From assembly GCF_002419965.1 (NCBI RefSeq), contig NZ_DIHC01000031.1:99845-163844 (forward strand): a stretch of DNA of 64,000 bases. The letters run 5' to 3'. Origin of the DNA: Pseudomonas sp. UBA5706 (GTDB lineage: Bacteria > Pseudomonadota > Gammaproteobacteria > Pseudomonadales > Pseudomonadaceae). Of the stretch, positions 28,496 to 36,410 are shown piece after piece. Under the pieces are notes generated by a model. That model did no database searches. It saw only the letters and a program-made list of their open reading frames with translations, and was not told the DNA's origin. The translations under genes and the position numbers were made by a program. The stretch's first letter is position 1, and the number at the start of each line of letters is the position of its first letter.

Positions 28496-28676
28496 TAGCA
28501 CAAAAATCTTAATCTCTCCACTCCCGAGCGGCCTTACGCTTTCAGGAGCAGAGGGACCTTGACCGAGCGGCTCATGCGGACCGTCCGATGGCAGACCTCC
28601 ATGCGTAGGACGGACCGCCAATGATGCTGGTGTGTGCGACTGCAAACAGCCTTTAAGGCGCATGAGGCATCGACGT
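28496..28676 (-). ncRNA. Candidate DRT3 non-coding RNA with ACACAC segment
   Basis: Read on the minus strand, directly after the second reverse transcriptase stop. An ACACAC run (28630-28635) lies in an apparently open stretch. Next is a strong hairpin with arms at 28608-28618 and 28576-28586 (10 pairs plus one T-T mismatch, GCGGtCCGTCC / GGACGGtCCGC) and an inner ATGG/CCAT stem. A second hairpin has arms at 28545-28553 and 28516-28524 (nine pairs, two G-T) with an inner AGCG/CGCT stem, followed by a T-rich end (GATTTTTG). No protein frame is supported. In DRT3 systems, as I recall, an ncRNA with a conserved ACACAC serves as template for Drt3a. Ends are estimates. Confidence 0.6.
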
Positions 28677-30718
28677 CAGTATACCTCTTGACTAATCTTA
28701 GCGTCCAGCTCTCTGGAAAAATCGAAATCCTTCCATTTAGTAAACCAAAAATCGTTAAAGTCGGCGATCTTTCTGAAATTCTGGCCAGATACCCCATAGA
28801 GAGCCAAAATTTTTCGCTTTAAATCATTCTCAACGAATGGACAAGACAGTATATCTAGGGCTAAGTGCAACATTTCTGTATCACCAGGCAAATTATTTTT
28901 GCGATCATCAAATTTATTCTGAACATGAAGAATCAATAATTTCTTCAAGTTAGAATATCTCACCTTATCTGACATATAGAAAAACATAGTAGTAATCGAA
29001 AAGTAACTCAACTCGGCACCGAATTCTCTTCTATCACCGACAGTCACTACATTAAAGTACTTACCAAGAGTTTTTTCATCCAACCAATATGAAGTACCCA
29101 ACTGCCGCATCAACACAAGCAGATAAAGCGTTTCAATGGGCACATTCTTAGTGCTAGCTGCCTGATCGAGCACACTACAGCAACAATCGAAAATCTGTCG
29201 ATATATAGACGCACAATGCTCCCTACCTACTTCATGCTTACTTACGAAAGTAATAATCCTTTGCATTATCCGACAAAGCTTAATGGTAGTATTAACCTTA
29301 GGAGAAACCGAATAAATAAAAAATAGAAAACCGATGATAGCTTCTACAGAGCCCGCCAATTGTTTAGGAGAGGCATGATCAGGATCTAACCGCTCGTAAT
29401 CAAAAATAATCCGTGACACTTTCTTATCAACGATCGACAGCGAATAATTCAAAACATCTTTATATTCAACCGAAGAGATTGATAGAATTGACTTGAAATC
29501 AGTTATCAGACCGAACTGGTTGATATTTATCGAGCCTTTAAAGGATTCAACACCATCCTTGTCGAAACGCTCAAGATCATAGCAAAGCTTCTCATTAAAC
29601 AGGTCTGATATTCTTTTTTTCGCGATAGATATTGACGTTATAATTGGCCTTACTAAAACTTCCTCTTTGCTTTTATTTAACGAGAGCTTATATAGCTTCA
29701 GCGATTCCTGAAGGCACGACTTGATATCAACAAAAACATTTTCATCATTATAAAAAACAAAGAAATCGTCAACATATCTATATATGCGATATTGTTTACC
29801 ATTGAAGTATCCTTTTCCTTCAAGAGCTCTGGACACGTCAACATCGACAGCTTGAAAAATCACTTCAGCAAAAACCCTAGAAACCTCCGGCCCAATGACT
29901 ATACCGTTAGTCTCGTTGTAGTTTAGTTTCTGCATCAACCAGTCAAATCGGCCTGGAAACGTTTCGGGTAACGCCCCAAGATTATTTTTTGCGTATTCTT
30001 TTTTATAAATTGCCCAAGCAATTGAGTGCGTATATATTCGATCAAAGCACGATGCAACATCCAGCTTAGCCAGATTTCTAAACTCTCTCTCACCTTCTAA
30101 ATGCTCTATAGATTCATAAAATTTAAAAACATTACTGAATCGCTCATACACAAAAAAAGATTTTAAATTTTCATAGTCATCACCTTCAAGCTCAACAACC
30201 GAATCGCTAGTTTCTCTTTTTTCAATTAACGCTCTAGCATCAATGTAAGTGCAGCCCGCCACACGCCTTGGCATGCGCAAGCTGTATTCGCTCCTACCCG
30301 AAAAATATATTATTAGGTCTTTGAACTCATCATAAAAATCGACCACTAACATTTGGGCACGAGGATGTATTAACGATAAATGCCTGAGCTGATCTTCCTT
30401 ATGCGAAATGGAAAATGCAAACGGTACAGAGGAAATCTCTCTCTTTTCTAACACCATGGTGGAATATAGCACGCCCGACCTATCTACTCGGGAAACCTCT
30501 TTTCCAACAGGGACACCGACAACTAGTTTAACCAGGTCATCCAACGCATCATCTTTAGCAAACCAACTGAACGTAAAATCACTATACCTAACACCGTGCT
30601 CACAGAGAAACTTATAGAAATGCCGATTCGAAAATACTATTGGAACCTCAAAGGGCAAAACATCGGACAAGACAGCTCGCTCTACAGGGAAGTTTATTGA
30701 TAATGCTTTCTTAGCCAT
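28676..30718 (-). CDS. drt3b: Reverse transcriptase, Drt3b-type (second RT of a DRT3 pair)
   Basis: 680 residues from the ATG at 30718; its start overlaps the end of the upstream RT gene by eight bases, so the pair is co-translated. A long N-terminal region (1-205) precedes the RT palm. Motif A is LAKLDVASCFDRIY (catalytic D220), motif B IVIGPEVSRVFAEV (about 273-286), and motif C RYVDDFFVFY with D317 and D318. The thumb/C-terminal helical region runs on for about 300 residues. All catalytic Asp are present. Not a retron, group II intron or DGR RT: no maturase domain, no VR/TR, no msr. AT-rich coding, so horizontally acquired. The pairing with a shorter RT and a downstream RNA matches DRT3. 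Confidence 0.8.
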   Translation of the reverse strand: MAKKALSINFPVERAVLSDVLPFEVPIVFSNRHFYKFLCEHGVRYSDFTFSWFAKDDALDDLVKLVVGVPVGKEVSRVDRSGVLYSTMVLEKREISSVPFAFSISHKEDQLRHLSLIHPRAQMLVVDFYDEFKDLIIYFSGRSEYSLRMPRRVAGCTYIDARALIEKRETSDSVVELEGDDYENLKSFFVYERFSNVFKFYESIEHLEGEREFRNLAKLDVASCFDRIYTHSIAWAIYKKEYAKNNLGALPETFPGRFDWLMQKLNYNETNGIVIGPEVSRVFAEVIFQAVDVDVSRALEGKGYFNGKQYRIYRYVDDFFVFYNDENVFVDIKSCLQESLKLYKLSLNKSKEEVLVRPIITSISIAKKRISDLFNEKLCYDLERFDKDGVESFKGSININQFGLITDFKSILSISSVEYKDVLNYSLSIVDKKVSRIIFDYERLDPDHASPKQLAGSVEAIIGFLFFIYSVSPKVNTTIKLCRIMQRIITFVSKHEVGREHCASIYRQIFDCCCSVLDQAASTKNVPIETLYLLVLMRQLGTSYWLDEKTLGKYFNVVTVGDRREFGAELSYFSITTMFFYMSDKVRYSNLKKLLILHVQNKFDDRKNNLPGDTEMLHLALDILSCPFVENDLKRKILALYGVSGQNFRKIADFNDFWFTKWKDFDFSRELDAKISQEVY

Positions 30719-32057
30719 GTAGCCACCCTCGAGACATCTCGGATAAAGTTTTAGGATCAAACTCTCTAAAAATCTTGTTATTAAAGCCGAGCTCAAATGA
30801 GTAGCGGCTGAGCCGTCTCTTTAAACGCTCATCATCGAGCATTCCAATCTGATGTTTCAAAAAATGATCTAAACCAACGAGTTGCTTTGTATCATTTATA
30901 AATTTATTCCCGAAATATACGCCAATAAAAGCATTACTCTTGCGATTAAACAGCCTGGTGTTGGATGTTAAAAATCCAATTCTAGCAATCAGATCTTTTG
31001 AAGATTTATCCCTCATCCACGCTTGCTTAGCTTTATACTCATCAAAGCTTTTCTTGACTCTCGCGCGATATTTTTCACACTTCTTATGACTTAGCATCAC
31101 CTTTTTACTGGCACCGTCGACTTTGAATGCATATCCAAGATACTCAAAGCTACCTTTTTGCTCGGTTAGAAACGAAATCTCATCGGTTTTACTATTAACA
31201 ACTAATCCCTTCCTACCAAGAATACCCTTCAATTCCGAAAGATAACTAACAGTGCACTCTGCCCTTCTCGGGGCATATACAAGAAACATATCATCGACGT
31301 ATCTTGAGTAGTACACAAGATCGCTAGACCGCCTTAGGTCCTGATCAACCTTCGCTAGGTATATTTCAGCTAAGTACGCGCTAATTCCGATACCTCGAGG
31401 TAATCCTTTTTCAGAACCAGACAGAGAAACGTAATCTTTAACTGCCCGAGTAATAAGCCGCTTAACCAAAACCGACAGTTTTGTAGATCCGTGCAACTGC
31501 TCCAGAAGCAACTTATGATCGACCGACTCGTAGAAGGAGCTTATATCTGCCTTAATTACATACTTTGGAAACCCATCAAAAACGAGGCTTTTAATCTGAT
31601 TCACTATCAGATCTCTACCTGCCAACCGTATACCGTATAACTCTTTAAGAATTTTTTGAAGATGCCTAGCGGCTAATATACTCTCGATAGTGCTGCCAAC
31701 ACTATACACCTGCTTACCATTTACCAATTCAGGAAGAGCATGAACAGCAAGCCTAAAATCTTTTTTATTAATTAGCTCAGCAATTGAAGACAACAAATCA
31801 GTTATAACCACATCATATTTTCCCCGCCTAGCGTCTAAAGCCATACGCAGACGGCTATGCCGTGCCAAAAAGTTTTCTTCAGTGATTAATGCTTTTTTAA
31901 GTCTCGACCTTAGGAATTTATAGTATCTTTTTATAAAAGCGATCTTTCGCTTTAAAGCGAAGGCATCGGGAAAAAATTTCTGCTCAAGGCTGCCGCCTTT
32001 TTTCTGGTCTTCATCAAACAATCGCTTGAGATTCTTGACAGTTACCGTCTGATCCAT
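30711..32057 (-). CDS. drt3a: Reverse transcriptase, Drt3a-type (first RT of a DRT3 pair)
   Basis: 448 residues; GGAG nine bases before the ATG at 32057. N-terminal helical region (1-110), then an RT palm: motif A YVIKADISSFYESVD (D171), motif B GLPRGIGISAYLAEIYL (218-234), motif C YYSRYVDDMFLVY (D255, D256), then NSKTDEISFL and FEYLGYAFKV (primer-grip area, about 304-313). The order and spacing are those of the UG/Abi group of RTs. First gene of the operon; a second, larger RT follows at once. In DRT3 this RT is reported to copy the ncRNA into a simple dinucleotide-repeat DNA. Anti-phage role is inferred by family. Confidence 0.82.
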   Translation of the reverse strand: MDQTVTVKNLKRLFDEDQKKGGSLEQKFFPDAFALKRKIAFIKRYYKFLRSRLKKALITEENFLARHSRLRMALDARRGKYDVVITDLLSSIAELINKKDFRLAVHALPELVNGKQVYSVGSTIESILAARHLQKILKELYGIRLAGRDLIVNQIKSLVFDGFPKYVIKADISSFYESVDHKLLLEQLHGSTKLSVLVKRLITRAVKDYVSLSGSEKGLPRGIGISAYLAEIYLAKVDQDLRRSSDLVYYSRYVDDMFLVYAPRRAECTVSYLSELKGILGRKGLVVNSKTDEISFLTEQKGSFEYLGYAFKVDGASKKVMLSHKKCEKYRARVKKSFDEYKAKQAWMRDKSSKDLIARIGFLTSNTRLFNRKSNAFIGVYFGNKFINDTKQLVGLDHFLKHQIGMLDDERLKRRLSRYSFELGFNNKIFREFDPKTLSEMSRGWLHG

Positions 32058-32223
32058 TGCTAATTCTCCATGTCAATACCGCATAAAGGCGCCCCTCTGT
32101 CGGATGACGACCTCTCCAGCGTCCTTACCAAGAGGTACAATATCAGTACACAGAGCAGTTCTGATACATTTCGTTAACCTTCGGTAAACTCCTTTATCTC
32201 CGTTGCTTTGGGCTTGTTGTACC
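32058..32223 (-). promoter_or_regulatory. Leader region of the RT operon
   Basis: 166 bases between the IS66 element and the first RT start. On the coding strand it shows GTAC-TGATATT-GTAC (small inverted repeat) and TTAACGAAATG-type AT-rich sequence, but no clear -35/-10 pair by eye. The insertion sequence cut the upstream region at 32223/34244. The original sequence joined this leader to the segment that now begins at 34244, next to the right attachment site. Confidence 0.4.
32216..32223 (+). repeat. IS66 target-site duplication, left
   Basis: GTTGTACC, identical to 34244-34251; 8 bp is the normal duplication length for IS66-family elements. Confidence 0.95.
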
Positions 32224-32268
32224 GTAAGCGCTCCATAAGCCCCACCAGCTTCATGATGGGTGGTGCGC

Positions 32269-33780
32269 TTAGCTAGGTGATACCGGCGAGCAGTTCCACG
32301 GTAGCAGCGCTTCGTAGTCTTCAACTGATGAGGCCGCCGGCAGGCGTTCCAGTGCGTGGCGCAGCCACACATAAGGCTCCTGGCCGTTGGCTTTGGCAGT
32401 CTCGACCAGGCTGTACAGTTGAGCACTGGCCGTTGCGCCTTTGGGCGTATCGCTGAACAACCAGTTCTTCCTTCCAATCACGAAGGGGCGGATCGCGCGC
32501 TCTGCGGCGTTATTGTCGATCGGCAGGTAGCCTTCCTCGACGTATCGTTCCAGCTTGCTCCAATTGCTTGCGAGGTAACTGATGGCTTTGCCCAGGGCAT
32601 TCTGAGCGGTGACCTGTGGCTGCGTCTTTTCGATCCAGCTTTTCAACTGAGCCAGTACCGGCAGGCTTTGTTCGTGACGACCGATTTTGCGTTCAGCGTC
32701 GCTGCAAGCCTTCAGATCGCGCTCGATGCCGTAAAGCTTGTTGATCAGATTCAGCGCGATATCCGCGCGCCCCGTTTTCCCTTTGGGCTGCACTTTCTGT
32801 GCTTCAACGAATTTACGACGCGCATGGGCCCAGCATCCTAAACGCTCAACTCCAGCTTGGGCGCCCAGTGCGTTGTAACCGGCATAATCATCGGTCATGA
32901 CGTAGCCACGATAGCCATCGAGCAGGCGCGTGGGCACCTCCTGCGCTCGGCTGGTGGAGTAATCAAAAAGGATGACCGGCTTATCCGGTGGGCCGCCGGT
33001 TTGCACCCACATCCATGATTGGCTGCTCGGCTCGCGATCAGGCTCTTTCAATACCTGCACCCGCGTTTCATCGCAGTGGATGACGCGGCTGGCCAACAGG
33101 CTATCGCGCATTAGATTCAGCAGCGGCTGGAAGTGCGCACCGCACTGGATAACCCAGCGAGCCAAGGTTTGGCGCGGGATATCGATGCCGTGGCGACCCA
33201 GTACTTTTTCAAAGCGGTGAAGCGGCAAACCGTCCACATATTTGGTGGTCAGCAACATCGCCAGAACGCTCGGGCTGGCCATGCTTTTTTCAATCAACTG
33301 AGCTGGCTTGTCCGCAGTGACCGGAGCGGCCTCGCAGTCGCGGCAACCGTAGACTTTACGGATGTGTTTGATGACACGGATCTGCATCGGGACGATTTCA
33401 AGCTGCTCGCTGATCTCCTCGCCGATGGCGTGCTTGCGGCAGCCGCAGACACAGGTCAGTTCGTGCTCGGGCAGTTCGTGGATGACCTCGACGCGCGGCA
33501 GATCGGCAGGTAGCGGCTTGCGTTTACCTCGGCGCTTGGTGGGAGCGACGACCTCTTCTTCTGCATCTTCGTCGGCAACGTCGGCGATGTTTTCTGCGTC
33601 ATTGAAAAGGGCAAGCTGTGGGGTAGCAGGATCGGCTGTCTGCTCGGACTTGCGCCCGAACAAGCGCTGACGCAGCAGCGCGTTTTCCTCTTCAAGAAAA
33701 CCGACCCGCGACTGCATCTTCGCAAGCATCTGCTTGAGAAGTTGAAGATCGTCAGGGAGGTTTTCGGGCACAGAATTCAT
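32269..33780 (-). CDS. tnpC: IS66 transposase TnpC
   Basis: 503 residues. N-terminal leucine-zipper-like helix (about 10-45), zinc-finger-type CVCGCRK and YGCRDCE cysteines (about 110-150), and the DDE core: IHCDETRV, MTDDYAGYN, and NNAAERAIRPF (E). Standard length for IS66 TnpC, ending in the C-terminal tail next to the inverted repeat. No terminator follows before the RT operon on the same strand, so read-through into drt3a is possible. Confidence 0.96.
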   Translation of the reverse strand: MNSVPENLPDDLQLLKQMLAKMQSRVGFLEEENALLRQRLFGRKSEQTADPATPQLALFNDAENIADVADEDAEEEVVAPTKRRGKRKPLPADLPRVEVIHELPEHELTCVCGCRKHAIGEEISEQLEIVPMQIRVIKHIRKVYGCRDCEAAPVTADKPAQLIEKSMASPSVLAMLLTTKYVDGLPLHRFEKVLGRHGIDIPRQTLARWVIQCGAHFQPLLNLMRDSLLASRVIHCDETRVQVLKEPDREPSSQSWMWVQTGGPPDKPVILFDYSTSRAQEVPTRLLDGYRGYVMTDDYAGYNALGAQAGVERLGCWAHARRKFVEAQKVQPKGKTGRADIALNLINKLYGIERDLKACSDAERKIGRHEQSLPVLAQLKSWIEKTQPQVTAQNALGKAISYLASNWSKLERYVEEGYLPIDNNAAERAIRPFVIGRKNWLFSDTPKGATASAQLYSLVETAKANGQEPYVWLRHALERLPAASSVEDYEALLPWNCSPVSPS

Positions 33781-33798
33781 GCCCTGGATTATACAGAA

Positions 33799-34155
33799 TC
33801 AGGCCACGAATCGCGGCGTCAAAACCTGATGAGGACGGTTACGCCAGAGGTCAAAACCGTCGAGCATCCAGTTGAGTTCCTGGACAGTCAGGACAATCGC
33901 TTCGTCCGTCACGTCGGGCGACGTTTTGAAGCGCTCGGACTCCAGGCGTTTGAGCCAAAGGCAGAAGCCGTTGCGCTCCCAGTACAAGATCTTCACGCGG
34001 TTGCGAGGCTTGTTGAGGAAGACAAAAAGCACTGGGTCGAAGACCGCGACCTTGATGTCCAGCTCGACCAGGGCAGCCAGGCCGTAAATGGATTTTCGGA
34101 AGTCGACGGGCTTGGGGTACAGGTACACTTTTTCGACTTTTGCATCGGGACGCAT
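33799..34155 (-). CDS. tnpB: IS66 accessory protein TnpB
   Basis: 118 residues. It begins MRPDAKVEKVYLYPKPVDFRK and contains VFLNKPRNRVKILYWERNGF, the signature of the IS66 Orf2/TnpB family. Two adjacent ATG codons (34158 and 34155) are possible starts, with GGAG about ten bases before. It is required with TnpC for transposition; its mechanism is not known. 18 bases separate it from tnpC. Confidence 0.94.
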   Translation of the reverse strand: MRPDAKVEKVYLYPKPVDFRKSIYGLAALVELDIKVAVFDPVLFVFLNKPRNRVKILYWERNGFCLWLKRLESERFKTSPDVTDEAIVLTVQELNWMLDGFDLWRNRPHQVLTPRFVA

Positions 34156-34243
34156 CATGGTTGGCGGGCTCCAAAAAGAAATCGGGAGCACAGCATCCGG
34201 GATCAAGCAGCGGCTTTGAATGTGGGGTTTATGGAGCGCTTAC

Positions 34244-34251
34244 GTTGTACC
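34244..34251 (+). repeat. IS66 target-site duplication, right
   Basis: GTTGTACC, second copy. Confidence 0.95.
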
Positions 34252-34299
34252 TACGCTAGCTTATGTACAATTTCTGTAGATACTTGGCTTTGCTTACAC

Positions 34300-34345
34300 A
34301 CTCATAATCCTTTGGTCCACGGTTCGAGTCCGTGTGGGCCCACCA
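34300..34345 (+). repeat. attR: displaced original 3' end of the tRNA
   Basis: 46 bases identical to 17235-17280, including the CCA. Only the 3' part of a tRNA is present, so this is not a gene. The bases before it (TGCTTACAC) are island sequence. Confidence 0.95.
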
Positions 34346-34353
34346 CCTTCAAA

Positions 34354-34382
34354 AGCCGCGCATTGCGCGGCTTTTGTGTTTC
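34354..34382 (+). terminator. Original chromosomal tRNA terminator
   Basis: AAAAGCCGCG / CGCGGCTTTT arms just after attR, the partner of the island-borne version at 17285. It now lies on the chromosomal side of attR, away from the functional tRNA. Confidence 0.7.
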
Positions 34383-34420
34383 TGCAGGATATATTCACCC
34401 GTTCGACGGTCTGTAACCCC

Positions 34421-35461
34421 ATGAACACACCCATGCTCTTATTCCGCCGCCTGCTGCGCCCTCTTCTGGACCCTTACCGCCGCTACCGTCACGCGCGTTA
34501 TATCCACGCCGGGCGCATTGTGGTCGGTCTGTTGGTTTCGATACTGCTGACCACCGGCATCAATCTGCCCCACGGCGAGTGGGCGTCGGTGACGATGCTG
34601 ATCGTGATCGGCGGGTTGCAGCATCACGGCAATATCGGCAAGAAGTCGGTAGAGCGTGCTTACGGGACGTTGATTGGTGCGGCGTTGGGTTTGGTGGTGG
34701 TGGCGCAGGAGAGTTATCTGGGCATGCCGTTGCTGACGTACGTGATCATGTCGTTGATCTGCGGTTTCTTCGCTTATCACGCCATCGGCAAGGGCGGTTA
34801 TACGGCATTGCTGTCGGCGATTACGCTGTTTATCGTGGCCGGTCATGGCGACAATCCGATCACCGATGGGCTGTGGCGCACGGTGGATATTCTGATCGGT
34901 ATTGCGCTCGCGCTGGCGTTTTCCTTCGCGCTGCCGCTGTATGCGGTGTATTCCTGGCGCTATAACCTGGCCTCCGGCTTGCGTGACTGTGCGAAGGTTT
35001 ACGAACGTATCAGCAGCGGACAGTCGATTACTGCTGACGAGCATCGCAAGCTGACCGCCCGGCTGAACGGGACGATGCTGCAACTGCGTTCGCTTATCCC
35101 TTCGGTGTCCAAGGAGGTGAAGATTTCACTGGTCGAACTGGACGCCATTCAGGGGCATTTCCGCATGTGCCTGAGCACGCTGGAAATCCTTTCCAATCTG
35201 CGTCCTGCAGATATGGGCAATGCGGGCATGAACGCAGAGCAGCGTCGGATTCGGCGCATGCTGGTCGGCATGGCGCGCGCTCTTCAAAGCGGAGCCACGG
35301 AGCGTCTGGGGCGGCCGACCGAATCCCTGGCGATGGGCCCGGAAACGCCGGCCTGTTCAGCGGAACTGCTGGGTTATCAGTTGATGAATCATCAATTGGC
35401 GCTGAACATCGAAGGGTTGCAGCAACGGCTGGCGAAGACTTCGAAGAAGTGGAAGATTTGA
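34421..35461 (+). CDS. FUSC-family inner-membrane protein (YccS/YhfK-like)
   Basis: 346 residues from the ATG at 34421. Six or so hydrophobic segments crowd residues 30-185, including GEWASVTMLIVIGGLQHHGNIGKKSVERAYGTLIGA, the FUSC signature of aromatic-acid exporter-like proteins. The cytoplasmic C-terminal half (190-346) is helical. It is about half the length of YccS, a single FUSC repeat. Probably an exporter for an unknown substrate. It is the first chromosomal gene right of the island; a longer in-frame start would run into attR and is rejected. Confidence 0.85.
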   Translation: MNTPMLLFRRLLRPLLDPYRRYRHARYIHAGRIVVGLLVSILLTTGINLPHGEWASVTMLIVIGGLQHHGNIGKKSVERAYGTLIGAALGLVVVAQESYLGMPLLTYVIMSLICGFFAYHAIGKGGYTALLSAITLFIVAGHGDNPITDGLWRTVDILIGIALALAFSFALPLYAVYSWRYNLASGLRDCAKVYERISSGQSITADEHRKLTARLNGTMLQLRSLIPSVSKEVKISLVELDAIQGHFRMCLSTLEILSNLRPADMGNAGMNAEQRRIRRMLVGMARALQSGATERLGRPTESLAMGPETPACSAELLGYQLMNHQLALNIEGLQQRLAKTSKKWKI

Positions 35462-35561
35462 GTTATTAACCACCCAACTGGGCTTCGCGGGTATCCGCCG
35501 GACTGTGTGAGCGCGCCTTCACGTGAAACGCGGAATGGATCACGCCCCGCAACAACCACGC

Positions 35562-36332
35562 TCAGGCGCTGACAGTCTGGACCACAATCTGCTGCACCAT
35601 ACGGAATGGCGCAAGGCGCGCTTCATCTGCGTCGGATGAAGTGATCAACGTCCACTCGCGCTCAAGGGGCGTCCAGTGTTGCTGCCGGGCGCGGCCGAGC
35701 TTGTCGGCATCGGCCAGGACGAAGACCTGCGCGGCGCGCTTGATGATGCACTCCTTAAGGTAAGCCTGCTGATCGCTCGCCTCGCACAAACCGAACTCGG
35801 CCACCACACCGTCGGCCCCCATAAACGCTTTGTCGACGCTCAAACGGCTGAGCGTGAGTTCCGCGAGCGGGCCGAGCGTGCTCATGCTGGACCCACGCAG
35901 GTCACCGCCAATCAGGGTCAAGCGAATACCCGGGGCGTTGGCCAAGGTCATCACCGCCAGCAGATTGTTGGTAACGACGTGCACGTTTTGCCTTGAACAC
36001 AAATGCAATGCCAGTGCCGCGCAGGTGGTGCCACCGTCGAGCAGTACGGTGTCGCCATCGACGACGTGCAGCGCAGCGGCCTTGGCGATTGCGTCTTTCT
36101 GGTCGCGTTGTGCAGCCTTGCGTTCTTCCAGCGACGCTTCCGGTTCATGCACACCAATCAGCGCCGTGGCGCCACCATGGGTGCGCACCAGGTGCCGCTG
36201 CTTGGCGAGCATGGTCAGGTCGCGCCGCACGGTGGCCTCCGACACGCCAAGCGCGGCGCTCAGCTGCTCGACGTTGGTGTCGCGGGCGCGCACCAATTCG
36301 AGAATGGCGCGATGACGGTCAGTGGCTTTCAT
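35562..36332 (-). CDS. DeoR-family regulator of the threonate operon
   Basis: 256 residues. N-terminal helix-turn-helix (NVEQLSAALGVSEATVRRDL, about 20-39) followed by VRTHGGA, the DeoR signature. The C-terminal phosphosugar-sensing domain (DGDTVLLDGGTTCAALALHL and VFVLADADKLGR) is intact. Members bind a sugar phosphate and release their operator. It lies 78 bases downstream of the PdxA2-type gene on the same strand, so its likely target is the operator pair upstream of the permease at 39756-39857. Confidence 0.9.
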   Translation of the reverse strand: MKATDRHRAILELVRARDTNVEQLSAALGVSEATVRRDLTMLAKQRHLVRTHGGATALIGVHEPEASLEERKAAQRDQKDAIAKAAALHVVDGDTVLLDGGTTCAALALHLCSRQNVHVVTNNLLAVMTLANAPGIRLTLIGGDLRGSSMSTLGPLAELTLSRLSVDKAFMGADGVVAEFGLCEASDQQAYLKECIIKRAAQVFVLADADKLGRARQQHWTPLEREWTLITSSDADEARLAPFRMVQQIVVQTVSA

Positions 36333-36410
36333 GGACGGCCTCGTGGAGCAAAGGCCGATGATCTTACACGACCAGGCCGCACCTGCTCACCTCCCGCCTG
36401 CCGCAGCACG

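Larger units (their letters stand above)
32224..34243 (-). mobile_element. IS66-family insertion sequence, 2020 bp
   Basis: Terminal inverted repeats begin GTAAGCGCTCCATAA at both ends (32224 inward; 34243 inward on the other strand), with one change in the next 8 bases. An 8-bp perfect target duplication flanks it. It carries tnpB and tnpC but no tnpA, so it is a two-gene variant of the family. Recent insertion is suggested by the perfect duplication. Both genes point toward the RT operon. Confidence 0.95.
17235..34345. mobile_element. tRNA-integrated genomic island, about 17 kb
   Basis: The island runs between two exact 46-bp copies of the tRNA 3' end (17235-17280 and 34300-34345). It encodes a tyrosine integrase right next to the left copy, plus mobilisation-type genes, an IS66 element and a two-reverse-transcriptase operon. 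Base composition changes sharply inside: 19.7-22.4 kb and 28.5-32.2 kb are clearly AT-rich next to the GC-rich chromosome. A second, broken integrase copy at 21798-22234 suggests two related elements merged. No full conjugation set or relaxase is present, so this is a mobilisable or decayed integrative element. Confidence 0.92.

Noticed and set aside
28676..32057. Retron, group II intron or diversity-generating retroelement
   Set aside because: Two different RTs in tandem, no maturase or endonuclease domain, no intron ends, no template/variable repeat pair and no msr/msd-type structure seen; DRT3 explains more.
17281..34299. Prophage
   Set aside because: An integrase alone does not make a phage: no capsid, terminase, portal, tail or lysis genes; the other genes are mobilisation- and defence-type.
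34300..34345. A second tRNA gene
   Set aside because: Only the 3' 46 bases are present; the 5' half is island sequence, so it is the attR scar.
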